7,625 nucleotides of DNA from Clostridiales bacterium (lineage in GTDB: Bacteria > Bacillota > Clostridia > Oscillospirales > Oscillospiraceae), in contig JAHAEW010000112.1 in assembly GCA_018374635.1 (NCBI GenBank), forward strand, positions 1 through 7,625, in the 5' to 3' direction. The position numbers and the translations under genes are program-made. The first letter of the stretch is position 1; the number at the start of each line of letters is the position of its first letter. Shown piece after piece: positions 1-5,976 of this stretch. The notes beneath the pieces are model-generated. The model ran no database searches, was not told the DNA's origin, and saw nothing but the letters and a program-made list of their open reading frames with translations.

Positions 1-335
1 GCCCACTGGAGGGCGTCGGTGGCAGCGGGGAGCTGCCTCCAGTCGATGAACATACACACCGGTGCTCCGGGCTTACACAGCTTCCGAGCCTCATACAGCC
101 ACTCTGCCGCCCAGCGGGTCCAGGAACGCTGGTCCTTGGCATCCCCCTCGAAAGGAGGGGGCGCATTCTCTCCCATGCTGGAATACTTGGATGTGGTGGA
201 CTTGTTTTTCTCCGCCTGAGTGCGTCCCCCGGAGGCGTAAGGCGGGTCGGTGATGACGGCATCGAAGGTTCCGGGGGCAAAGCCCTCCAGCACCTTCAGA
301 GCGTCTCCCTGGATGATCTCCCATTTATCGCTCAT
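1..335 (-). other. Possible separate methyltransferase start inside the fusion ORF
   Basis: ATG at 335-333 begins MSDKWEIIQGDAL, where a stand-alone DNA methyltransferase of this type would be expected to start. GAGGG at 346-342 lies 6 nt upstream and could serve as a ribosome binding site. The start is in frame with the upstream domain, so internal initiation would give a free methyltransferase as well as the fusion. The linker before it (about residues 176-192, with SPPIHQRSNKKRG) looks like an unstructured tail rather than folded protein. An annotation may therefore show two genes here, but the sequence as given has no stop between them. Confidence 0.45.
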
Positions 336-911
336 GGGCATCCCTCGCTTTTTATTGGATCTCTGGTGGATTGGAGGCGATGTCAGCTCCGTCTCCACAT
401 ACTCGCTGATGATATTCAGTGCCTGCTCGTAGCTGCCGCTGGCGGTCACCCGCTGGAACATCTCGTCCGCCTGGTCCTTCATCCCGGCCCGTTTCAGCAG
501 GGCGGAGTCCCGGCCCAGGATGGCGAAGATGTTTCCGTCCTGGCCCAGCAGTTCCATTTTGGGGCGTTGGGGCCGTTGCTCCTGGACAAACCCGCCCAGC
601 CGGTTGGGGACATAGTCACTGAGCCATGTGCCGCCGAACTGTGCGTGGGTCTGGAGCCGCCATATAGCCAGCTTTCCCACATCCAACTGAACACCGTCAA
701 AGGGAAACAGCAGGTTTGTCAGGCCATCCTGCTGAAATACTGATACCCTGCCAAATCGGTTTCCAGATTGCAGGATACCTGCCTCGGTGAACAGATCATT
801 GATGCCGTCTACCCACTCCTGAAGGTCGCCGCCGCAGCCCTGGAGGACAAGACCTTCCTGATCCTCCATCTGCCGCAGGTCATCGGCAGTGACTGTCTTG
901 ATCTCTGCCAT
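1..911 (-). CDS. Fusion ORF: unknown N-terminal domain plus DNA amino-methyltransferase (partial, C-terminus off the left edge)
   Basis: One open frame runs from ATG 911-909 to the window edge without a stop (303 codons visible). Residues 1-192 are an unrecognised soluble domain with LVLQGCGGD near residue 21, GGTWLSDYVPNRLGG near 93 and LLGQDGNIFAILG near 121. The last stretch resembles a small DGNxFxILG protein I associate with mobile elements (from memory). From Met193 the frame becomes a site-specific DNA methyltransferase. GDALKVLEGF is followed by the catalytic motif IV DPPY (222-225) and later by CMFIDWRQLP. DPPY near the domain start implies the beta order, with the SAM-binding FxGxG motif beyond the edge. 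Such enzymes methylate the exocyclic amino group of adenine (N6) or cytosine (N4), using SAM. The start has a perfect SD, AGGAGGT, 5 nt upstream and overlapping the stop of the preceding gene. An internal start at 335 could give a separate methyltransferase. Target sequence and base are unknown. Confidence 0.85.
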   Translation of the reverse strand, partial: MAEIKTVTADDLRQMEDQEGLVLQGCGGDLQEWVDGINDLFTEAGILQSGNRFGRVSVFQQDGLTNLLFPFDGVQLDVGKLAIWRLQTHAQFGGTWLSDYVPNRLGGFVQEQRPQRPKMELLGQDGNIFAILGRDSALLKRAGMKDQADEMFQRVTASGSYEQALNIISEYVETELTSPPIHQRSNKKRGMPMSDKWEIIQGDALKVLEGFAPGTFDAVITDPPYASGGRTQAEKNKSTTSKYSSMGENAPPPFEGDAKDQRSWTRWAAEWLYEARKLCKPGAPVCMFIDWRQLPAATDALQW

Positions 912-915
912 CGTT

Positions 916-922
916 ACCTCCT
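916..922 (-). promoter_or_regulatory. Strong Shine-Dalgarno overlapping a stop codon
   Basis: The minus strand reads TAGGAGGTAACGATG. The TAG stop of the DUF4406 gene (923-921) shares bases with an AGGAGGT ribosome binding site, 5 nt before the ATG at 911. It fixes the start of the fusion ORF and suggests termination-reinitiation coupling. Confidence 0.8.
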
Positions 923-1694
923 ATCTGGCCTGCCCACGTTTGGAGCGGCTCTTTGTTTTCTTCATCTCCGGCTGTTCCTCCTTCACTGGGATACCAAGTT
1001 CCTTTGCATGGTGGATCTCCGCCTGCATCCCCGGTGTTCGTACAGGGCCATACACATTGACCTGCTGGCAGGACTCCACCAGCCGCAGGCCCATCTCCCG
1101 CGCCGTCTGATCCTGCTGGGGATTCTCCGGGTCAGCGATAGGCGGGAACATCAGGTGGGGGCAGACAGGGATGTCGCCCGCCTGGAACACCTCCTGGGCC
1201 TTTTGGCGGGCGAACTTGATGTTCTTTTCCACGTCACCCCGGAGCGGGGCACAGATGTACACCAGTTTTGGGCCATTTCTGGTCCGCTCCAGTGTCCGGT
1301 CCCGAAACACATCCAGATAACGGCCCACAGCCTGCCGGACTGTCTCGTAGTCGGCCTCTGTGGGGCGATATGCGTACCACTCGAATTTCCCATAGCTATC
1401 CCAGATGTGGGGAGCCACACCTTCCCGGAAATTGGGATTGCCGGGGATGGGCTTCTTGCCCAGAATATCCCCCAGTTTCAGTACCTGGATGTCCACCGGC
1501 CCATTGATGCGGTTCAGAACAGTCAGCTTCAGGGCATCGTACTGGCCGGAAATGTGGGTGGAGATAAACTGTATCCGTACCCGCAGATCCCTGTCCAGTG
1601 TCCCGTAACAGCTCTGTCCGGAACAGTAAGGAGTGTCGATGACCCGCCCATCACCGAACAGATACCACAGCTCCTGTTCAAAGAAATTGCTCAC
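921..1694 (-). CDS. DUF4406 (nucleoside deoxyribosyltransferase-like) protein with extra N-terminal domain
   Basis: This 257-residue protein starts at GTG 1694-1692, overlapping the previous stop by 4 nt (GTGA) behind a purine-rich GAGGTGGAG. The C-terminal half, about residues 143-237, has the DUF4406 pattern: KLVYICAPLRGD (143-154), CPHLMFPP (178-185), then NVYGPVRTPGMQAEIHHAKELGIPV (about 213-237). The family is related to nucleoside 2-deoxyribosyltransferases, which swap bases on deoxyribose, but its actual substrate is unknown. The Glu of GMQAEI is kept. Where related proteins often have CD before the xVxG strand, this one has CQ (209-210), so catalysis is not assured. Residues 1-135, including DILGKK, NPNFREGVAPHIW and the aromatic YGKFEWYAYRP, form a separate domain I do not recognise. 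The tail, KKTKSRSKRGQAR, is basic. No signal peptide or membrane segment is seen. Confidence 0.8.
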   Translation of the reverse strand: MSNFFEQELWYLFGDGRVIDTPYCSGQSCYGTLDRDLRVRIQFISTHISGQYDALKLTVLNRINGPVDIQVLKLGDILGKKPIPGNPNFREGVAPHIWDSYGKFEWYAYRPTEADYETVRQAVGRYLDVFRDRTLERTRNGPKLVYICAPLRGDVEKNIKFARQKAQEVFQAGDIPVCPHLMFPPIADPENPQQDQTAREMGLRLVESCQQVNVYGPVRTPGMQAEIHHAKELGIPVKEEQPEMKKTKSRSKRGQAR

Positions 1695-2323
1695 CGCTCC
1701 ACCTCTTTTCGCTGTTTCTTTTCCTGCTGCGGCTCCGGTATCTGGGGCGCCAGTTCATCCCTGGCGGGATGGCGGATAACAGAACGACTCTGGCCGCTGA
1801 TGACCAGGGTGTCCAGAGTGTCGTTATAGATCTCCTCACCGCTGATGATCACTGTGCTCCCGGTCAGCCGTACATCACCAGACACATTTCCGTAGACTGT
1901 ACAGTGGCCTGATAGGATCGGGGGGTGACCGCTCTCCCGGGAACAGCGCACGACAGCGCATCCGGAAGCCCGGGCGTGGCCGTTGAGGACAGCGCCGCGC
2001 ACATAGGCGCTGTCCTCGACCCGGCTGTGTCCACTCACGACAGCCCCATGGGAAATATAGCCGTCGCCGCACACGATCGCCTCATTTCGAAGAACAGCGC
2101 CCCGATCCGCGTAGCCGTTATTGCAGACAACGGCGTCGTCATAGATCCACGCATTGTCCTCCAGTTCAGTGGAGAGGTTGCTCTCGCTCTCTACAAAGCC
2201 GCCCAGATCCCCAGCTTTGATGTCCGGCCTAATGTCCCGCAGAGCGCGGATACGGTGGAGGAAGGGGTATTTTTCATGGGCAATGTCCGTGATCTCATAC
2301 TTCTGGTTGCTCGTTTCTCTCAC
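1691..2323 (-). CDS. Hexapeptide-repeat left-handed beta-helix protein (YdcK-like)
   Basis: The protein is about 207-210 residues. After an N-terminal block (YEITDIAHEKYPFLHRIRALRDI, about 9-31, then AGDLGGFVE) come imperfect hexapeptides from about residue 58 to 180. These are short units with a small or aliphatic residue every sixth position, for example AVVCNNGYADRG, AIVCGDGYISHG and AVVSGHSRVEDSAYVRGAVL. This is the left-handed beta-helix pattern of bacterial acyltransferases and of E. coli YdcK-like proteins. No catalytic His in a known acyltransferase context is evident, so an enzyme activity is not claimed. The C-terminal 25 residues are Pro-, Gln- and charge-rich. The start is doubtful: the only conventional codon, GTG 2323-2321, overlaps its own GGAG. 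ACG 2314-2312 sits 8 nt after it and would give MSNQKYEITDI. The stop overlaps the next gene by GTGA. Confidence 0.82.
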   Translation of the reverse strand: MRETSNQKYEITDIAHEKYPFLHRIRALRDIRPDIKAGDLGGFVESESNLSTELEDNAWIYDDAVVCNNGYADRGAVLRNEAIVCGDGYISHGAVVSGHSRVEDSAYVRGAVLNGHARASGCAVVRCSRESGHPPILSGHCTVYGNVSGDVRLTGSTVIISGEEIYNDTLDTLVISGQSRSVIRHPARDELAPQIPEPQQEKKQRKEVER

Positions 2324-2328
2324 TCCTT
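2312..2328 (-). promoter_or_regulatory. Shine-Dalgarno that conflicts with the annotated GTG start
   Basis: The minus strand reads AAGGAGTGAGAGAAACG. GGAG occupies 2326-2323 and the only standard in-frame start, GTG, begins on its last G (2323), leaving no spacer. ACG at 2314-2312 is in frame with an ideal 8-nt spacer. Either ACG is used, or it is a mutated ATG, or the GTG works through another contact. Confidence 0.6.
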
Positions 2329-2334
2329 TTTCTG

Positions 2335-3081
2335 TTATGCTGCCTTTCCGGCTGCCTCATTGCAGGCATCCTCCTGACGGAACAATGCGTCAATATCGGA
2401 AAAGCGCCGCTTGCGGTCAAATTTTTCCGATACTTTCCCCGGTATAGCCTGCAATTCCAGCATCCTATTCCACAGATCCGGGTGATGGTCGTAGAGGTGC
2501 CGCAGTTCTTTTTGCTTGGCATTGGGGCAGAACCAGCAGCCGCCCCTGTCTGTGAATTCATAGACAGGCGAAAGGAGCCCTGCCGTTTGGCAGAGCTCCT
2601 TGGCGTCCTGTTCGGTGAAATCATATTTCTCCAGCAAGGAGATCTTTTGGCCTCCAACCAGCCGCAGCAGCCGCGCTTGCTCATCTTTAGCGATACCAAT
2701 GTATTGAACGGTATCCGGGGGAAGTGTTTTTCGGTATCGCTCGATGGGCCGCAGCTTGCAGTCCCGCTGGACATAGCACTTCCCACACACCGGGAAGGAG
2801 CGTACCATCCCTTTTTTCGGTCCACGGGTCACACGCCCAGTGAACAGATCCACATAGTTTTTTTCTGAGCGAAGGATGGTGACCTTAATGCCCATCTTCT
2901 CCAGGGCGGGGATACCTTTGGTGTAAATAAAATCCCGGTGCTCCGGGACTTCGCCTGAAATCGTCTTGTCGAACATGACTTCGCAGTAGACCGCCTCATC
3001 CAGCGATTCTCCATGCTTCCTGGCCAGTAAGATAGTGGCAAGACTGTCCTTGCCAAAGGAGCAGGAAGCAACATATCTCAC
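2335..3081 (-). CDS. PAPS-reductase-family PP-loop ATPase with cysteine clusters
   Basis: The predicted protein has 248 residues. I chose GTG 3081-3079 because it overlaps the metK stop by GTGA and gives VRYVASCSFGKDS at the extreme N-terminus, where this family starts. A GTG at 3123 would add 14 residues of poor similarity. SFGKDS (8-13) is the ATP pyrophosphatase PP-loop, and IGIAKDEQARLLRL (about 128-141) is a later conserved stretch. Cysteines C99-x2-C102-x5-C108 and C182-x2-C185 (GGCWFCPNAKQKEL) could hold an iron-sulfur cluster or zinc. The C-terminal ECGLH of true sulfate-assimilation PAPS reductases is absent, so that role is unlikely. Relatives include DndC of DNA phosphorothioation and phage PP-loop proteins, which adenylate a substrate or move sulfur. 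The substrate here is unknown. It directly follows metK in the operon. Confidence 0.85.
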   Translation of the reverse strand: MRYVASCSFGKDSLATILLARKHGESLDEAVYCEVMFDKTISGEVPEHRDFIYTKGIPALEKMGIKVTILRSEKNYVDLFTGRVTRGPKKGMVRSFPVCGKCYVQRDCKLRPIERYRKTLPPDTVQYIGIAKDEQARLLRLVGGQKISLLEKYDFTEQDAKELCQTAGLLSPVYEFTDRGGCWFCPNAKQKELRHLYDHHPDLWNRMLELQAIPGKVSEKFDRKRRFSDIDALFRQEDACNEAAGKAA

Positions 3082-4229
3082 CGGCTGGAGACACCTGCTT
3101 CCTTGACTCTGTACACGTTCCACAGCAGGTCCGCACGGTCACATTGCTCCCAGGGCGCATCCTGATGGGTGAAGTGCCCATAATTACAAAACTGGGCGAA
3201 GATGGGCTTGTCCAGCCCCAGTGTGCGGATCATCCCGGCAGGCGTCAGTTCAAACACCTGCCGCACCGCCTGAGCCAGCACATCGTCCCCGTACTCACCA
3301 CTGCTGTGGGTATCGATGTCCACGGCGACTGGATCAGCTTTGCCGATGGCATAGGCCAAGCTGACTGTACACTTCTCTGCCAGGCCTGCCGCTACGATGT
3401 TCTTTGCGATGTATCTGGCCATATAGGTCCCGCTGCGGTCCACCTTGCTCCCGTCCTTCCCAGACAGTGCCCCTCCGCCATGAGGCGCAAGACCGCCATA
3501 GGTGTCCACCATGAGCTTGCGCCCCGTCAGCCCAGTATCCGCCTCAAAGCCGCCCAGCACAAAGCGCCCGGAGGGGTTGATGAGGATCTCTGTTCCTTTA
3601 TCTGGGGGCAGTTCCCGCAGGGCAGGCTGGATGACCTCCGTCTGGATCTCCCGGCGCAGCATCTCCATATCCTTGTCAGGATCATGCTGGCAGGAGACCA
3701 CCACGCTGGCGATCCGGCTGGGCTGGCCGAACACATACTCCACGGATACCTGTGCTTTGCCGTCCGGCCCCAACCCCTGGATGCGCTCGGTCCTGCGGAC
3801 GTGGCTCAGCAGACAGGTCAGCCGATTGGCCAGGACAACGGGCAGGGGGAGCAGTTCCTCCGTCTCCGAACAGGCATGACCGTACATGATGCCCTGATCG
3901 CCTGCGCCAAGCTGGTCCTCCTGGGAAACAGCCCCGGCGATATCGGGACTCTGGTCACGGGTGATGACTTCCACCTCATAGTCCAGACTGGGGTATCCCG
4001 CTTTACAGGTCGTGCTGCAGGCGATGGCGGGGATATCCGGCAGCTCCGTGGCGGTGATCTCACCTGCCACGATGAGCTTGCCAGCTGTGGCCATGACTTC
4101 GCAGGCCACATGGGCACCGGGGTCATGGAGCAGGCAGGCATCCAGAACAGCATCTGCGATGGTGTCACACAGCTTGTCCGGATGCCCTTCGGTGACCGAC
4201 TCAGCGGTCAGAATGTATTTATCTCTCAT
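3078..4229 (-). CDS. metK: S-adenosylmethionine synthetase
   Basis: MetK makes SAM from methionine and ATP in the cytoplasm. The 383-residue protein matches the family's usual length of about 385-400. Motifs appear in order: GHPDK (15-19, ATP/methionine binding), GAGDQGIMYGHA (108-119), DTGLTGRKLMVDTYGG (231-246), GGGALSGKDGSKVDRS (251-266, the P-loop-like segment with catalytic Lys and Arg), and NYGHF (349-353). The consensus SGKDPTKVDRS reads SGKDGSKVDRS here, so active-site Lys, Asp and Arg are kept while the Pro-Thr/Ser pair varies. The ATG at 4229 gives the classic MetK N-terminus and has AGAAGGAG about 11 nt upstream. The open frame extends to 4379, but that part overlaps another gene and looks unlike MetK. 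All expected blocks are present, so it is probably active. As an extra copy between two DNA methyltransferases, it likely supplies their SAM (inference). Confidence 0.96.
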   Translation of the reverse strand: MRDKYILTAESVTEGHPDKLCDTIADAVLDACLLHDPGAHVACEVMATAGKLIVAGEITATELPDIPAIACSTTCKAGYPSLDYEVEVITRDQSPDIAGAVSQEDQLGAGDQGIMYGHACSETEELLPLPVVLANRLTCLLSHVRRTERIQGLGPDGKAQVSVEYVFGQPSRIASVVVSCQHDPDKDMEMLRREIQTEVIQPALRELPPDKGTEILINPSGRFVLGGFEADTGLTGRKLMVDTYGGLAPHGGGALSGKDGSKVDRSGTYMARYIAKNIVAAGLAEKCTVSLAYAIGKADPVAVDIDTHSSGEYGDDVLAQAVRQVFELTPAGMIRTLGLDKPIFAQFCNYGHFTHQDAPWEQCDRADLLWNVYRVKEAGVSSR

Positions 4230-4584
4230 CGTATATCTTTCTCCTTCTGTTTCTTTTTCCGGCAGACTTCTCCAAATCAATGGTTTTGTTCTGAGGTACA
4301 TCAAGGCCCAGTGCGAGGATGTCCTTGTCCGACACCTCCATAACATCTCGGAGGATCTCATATAATCCAGTGCTGCCATACTGTTCCTTCACGCAGTCAA
4401 CAAACGCCGCAAGGAATTCCTGCTGAGATTCCAACAGGTCCACCGCACGGGTGAGCCCATCTGCATAACCGTGAAGCCATGCGGCGTTGTAGCTGCTCTG
4501 GTCCGGTTCCTGGGCAGCACGGATGCGGGCCAGCGCCGCGGAAGCAGAGGCGCCTTCGGCACTGGCCAGATCATATAGGGACAT
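4219..4584 (-). CDS. Conserved-looking small protein of unknown function (121 aa)
   Basis: I do not recognise a family. The start, ATG 4584-4582, has AAGGAG 7 nt upstream. The protein looks wholly helical: an Ala/Ser-rich N-terminus (ASAEGASASAALARIRAAQ), a central segment with AWLHGYADGLTRAVDLLE, then LYEILRDVMEVSDKDILALGLDVP, and a very basic tail (GKRNRRRKIYDER). It has no Cys motif, signal peptide or membrane segment. Its last 11 nt overlap the start of metK, and its basic tail encodes the metK ribosome binding site, so its translation is probably coupled to metK. That supports it being a real gene. A regulatory or structural partner role is possible but unsupported. Confidence 0.75.
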   Translation of the reverse strand: MSLYDLASAEGASASAALARIRAAQEPDQSSYNAAWLHGYADGLTRAVDLLESQQEFLAAFVDCVKEQYGSTGLYEILRDVMEVSDKDILALGLDVPQNKTIDLEKSAGKRNRRRKIYDER

Positions 4585-4599
4585 AAGCTGTCTCCTTAC

Positions 4600-4992
4600 T
4601 TATCGTTCCACACCTCGTCTTGGCTTGTGTGGATGGATACGTTTATCCTGAAGTGGGGGTTCTTTCGCTGTTGTAATGACCATGACCCTATCGTAATGTT
4701 CCTTATATCGGTGGATCTGCTCCTCTGTCAGAGAAACAAAGTCCTCTACACCTAAACCCGCCACAAAAAATGTGCCGCAGATGATATCGTAGGGCAGACC
4801 ATTTTCATCGAACAGTGGGCGATTGAAAGGCAGGCCCAGGTTCTTGCCCTCCTCGTTGCAGACCACAGCTGCTTTATCCGGGAAGGGGTAGATGGCCTGG
4901 ATATACCCGCCTACAAGTGCCTGCATCTCCTCCAGGCCGTTGATCTCTTTGGTGTAGCACTCCTTCATCGGCTCTACCACCAAAACCTTCAC
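4600..4992 (-). CDS. DUF3846 domain protein
   Basis: This 130-residue protein is recognisable by the DUF3846 pattern: MKVLVVEP at the start, EINGLEEMQALVGGYIQAIYP (about 16-36), VCNEEGKNLGLPFNR (44-58) and YDIICGTFFVAGLG (68-81). The family is common on plasmids, conjugative elements and phages of Firmicutes and Actinobacteria. Its function is unknown, although relatives sit near anti-restriction (ArdA-type) and DNA-processing genes. It starts at GTG 4992-4990, overlapping the upstream stop by GTGA, with AGGAGG about 9-10 nt upstream. The C-terminal 30 residues are basic and probably disordered. A 15-nt gap to the next gene contains that gene's SD. Confidence 0.88.
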   Translation of the reverse strand: MKVLVVEPMKECYTKEINGLEEMQALVGGYIQAIYPFPDKAAVVCNEEGKNLGLPFNRPLFDENGLPYDIICGTFFVAGLGVEDFVSLTEEQIHRYKEHYDRVMVITTAKEPPLQDKRIHPHKPRRGVER

Positions 4993-5471
4993 GCACGTTC
5001 GCCTCCTGACTTTTGTTTTGCTCTCGGTTTTTTACGATATTGGTAATGATAGTCCGGCGTGGGACGATCCTTCTTAAATTGATCGGTCTGATAGCAGAAG
5101 ATAAAAAACTTCTGTTTTTGCGGGAATAGACGTAAATAATAGCGATACCGGCTGGTGTCGATACGAAAAGCAAAAAAGGTATCTCGCCCTGACATCTTTG
5201 CTCGGGGATGTTCCAGGCAAAAACGCCTCATAGCCTGCGGGTCATCCAACGGCCCGTCCTGGCACAGGTTTTTCAACAGGTCCTTCAGCTCCGCGTCAAA
5301 CTCCGGCGTGCACAGGGCCTCATTCCCTCCAAACCACTCCACCGCGATCCTGCCATCCTGAAATCTCCCCCGCAGGCACCCCACGTGCGCCTGCTCCTGC
5401 AGCTTGCTTGTGAACAGAGGGGAGATGTCATCTTTCTCCGTCTCGAAAAACAGGTAGGTTTTACCGCTCAC
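4989..5471 (-). CDS. Hypothetical protein, aromatic/basic C-terminus (160 aa)
   Basis: I have no family name for this protein. It starts at GTG 5471-5469 with AAAGGGGA about 9 nt upstream and overlaps the previous gene by 11 nt. Visible stretches are KTYLFFETEKDD at the start, HVGCLRGRF (29-37), VEWFGGNEALCTPEFDAELKDLL (about 44-66) and FRIDTSRYRYYLRLFPQKQKFFIFCYQTDQF (about 102-132). The last is a run of alternating aromatic and charged residues that suggests beta strands. The tail is rich in Lys, Arg and Tyr, so nucleic-acid contact is conceivable. There is no transmembrane segment or enzymatic motif. The tight packing and a good AGGAGG for the following gene inside its 3' end support a real gene. 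Confidence 0.75.
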   Translation of the reverse strand: MSGKTYLFFETEKDDISPLFTSKLQEQAHVGCLRGRFQDGRIAVEWFGGNEALCTPEFDAELKDLLKNLCQDGPLDDPQAMRRFCLEHPRAKMSGRDTFFAFRIDTSRYRYYLRLFPQKQKFFIFCYQTDQFKKDRPTPDYHYQYRKKPRAKQKSGGERA

Positions 5472-5976
5472 GGTTCTTGTTCCCCTTTCGCTTTGTGAGG
5501 GCGTCAGCCTTGCGGTTGATCTCTGCGGTCTTCCGCTCTACTTCCTGGACACAGTGCTGCCACGCCGCTTTCAGTGCCCGCACCGGCAGCCTGTTCTGCC
5601 TGTAGCCCTCCAGAATGCCGTTGTAATAGGGTTCCGTAGGTAGCATCGGTTCCCGGAACCGCTCATCCATGATGTAGGCCATGACCGGCACTTCCCGCCC
5701 AAGGCCATCCCGGACGGTCACAGTCTGCTTGCCGTAAAAGCGGGGATACCCCTCATAAAGGTCCAGGGATCGCTCACACTCCGGTGTGATGCTCCACAGC
5801 AGGCCATGGACTCGTCCTCCCTCCTTGGGAGCGATAGTGGCAAAACCACCTCTGCGAAACAGCAGCTCGTAGTTCTCCAGTACCACCAGCCCTACCACCG
5901 TGGCATCTGGACAGCGGTAGTCCATCTGCTCCAGGTTGATGTTGCTCCCGTAGGCAAAATACAGCTTATCAGCCAT
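5461..5976 (-). CDS. Gamma-glutamylcyclotransferase (GGCT/AIG2)-fold protein
   Basis: GGCT enzymes release 5-oxoproline from gamma-glutamyl amides. AIG2-like relatives act on other gamma-glutamyl conjugates such as gamma-glutamyl-amine. The 171-residue protein begins KLYFAYGSNINLEQM: the YGSN loop (9-12) binds the substrate's glutamyl group. A catalytic Glu sits at 75 in LDLYEGYPRFY, with the downstream GYPxxY typical of the fold. GRVHGLLWSI (54-63) is the conserved core strand. ATG 5976-5974 has GGAGG 9-10 nt upstream and overlaps the preceding stop by 8 nt. Residues 130-171 are a helical, strongly charged extension ending KRKGNKNRER. The amidoligase gene lies one small gene upstream, which suggests both act on the same amide-linked product. 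The substrate is not readable from sequence. Confidence 0.88.
   Translation of the reverse strand: MADKLYFAYGSNINLEQMDYRCPDATVVGLVVLENYELLFRRGGFATIAPKEGGRVHGLLWSITPECERSLDLYEGYPRFYGKQTVTVRDGLGREVPVMAYIMDERFREPMLPTEPYYNGILEGYRQNRLPVRALKAAWQHCVQEVERKTAEINRKADALTKRKGNKNRER

Noticed and set aside
768..1829. 353-codon plus-strand open frame
   Set aside because: It lies antisense to the DUF4406 and beta-helix genes, which have recognisable motifs. Its translation is Leu/His/Pro-rich with no family pattern, as expected from the complement of GC-rich codons.
3082..3123. Earlier GTG start for the PP-loop protein
   Set aside because: It lacks a good SD and adds 14 unlike residues. GTG 3081 forms the GTGA junction seen elsewhere and places the PP-loop at the usual distance from the N-terminus.
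3144..4343. 399-codon plus-strand open frame
   Set aside because: It lies exactly opposite metK, whose motifs are unambiguous. The antisense product has no recognisable domain and no convincing ribosome binding site.
4230..4379. N-terminal extension of MetK by 50 residues
   Set aside because: The added residues do not resemble MetK and overlap the 121-aa gene in another frame. The ATG at 4229 gives the canonical N-terminus with an SD.
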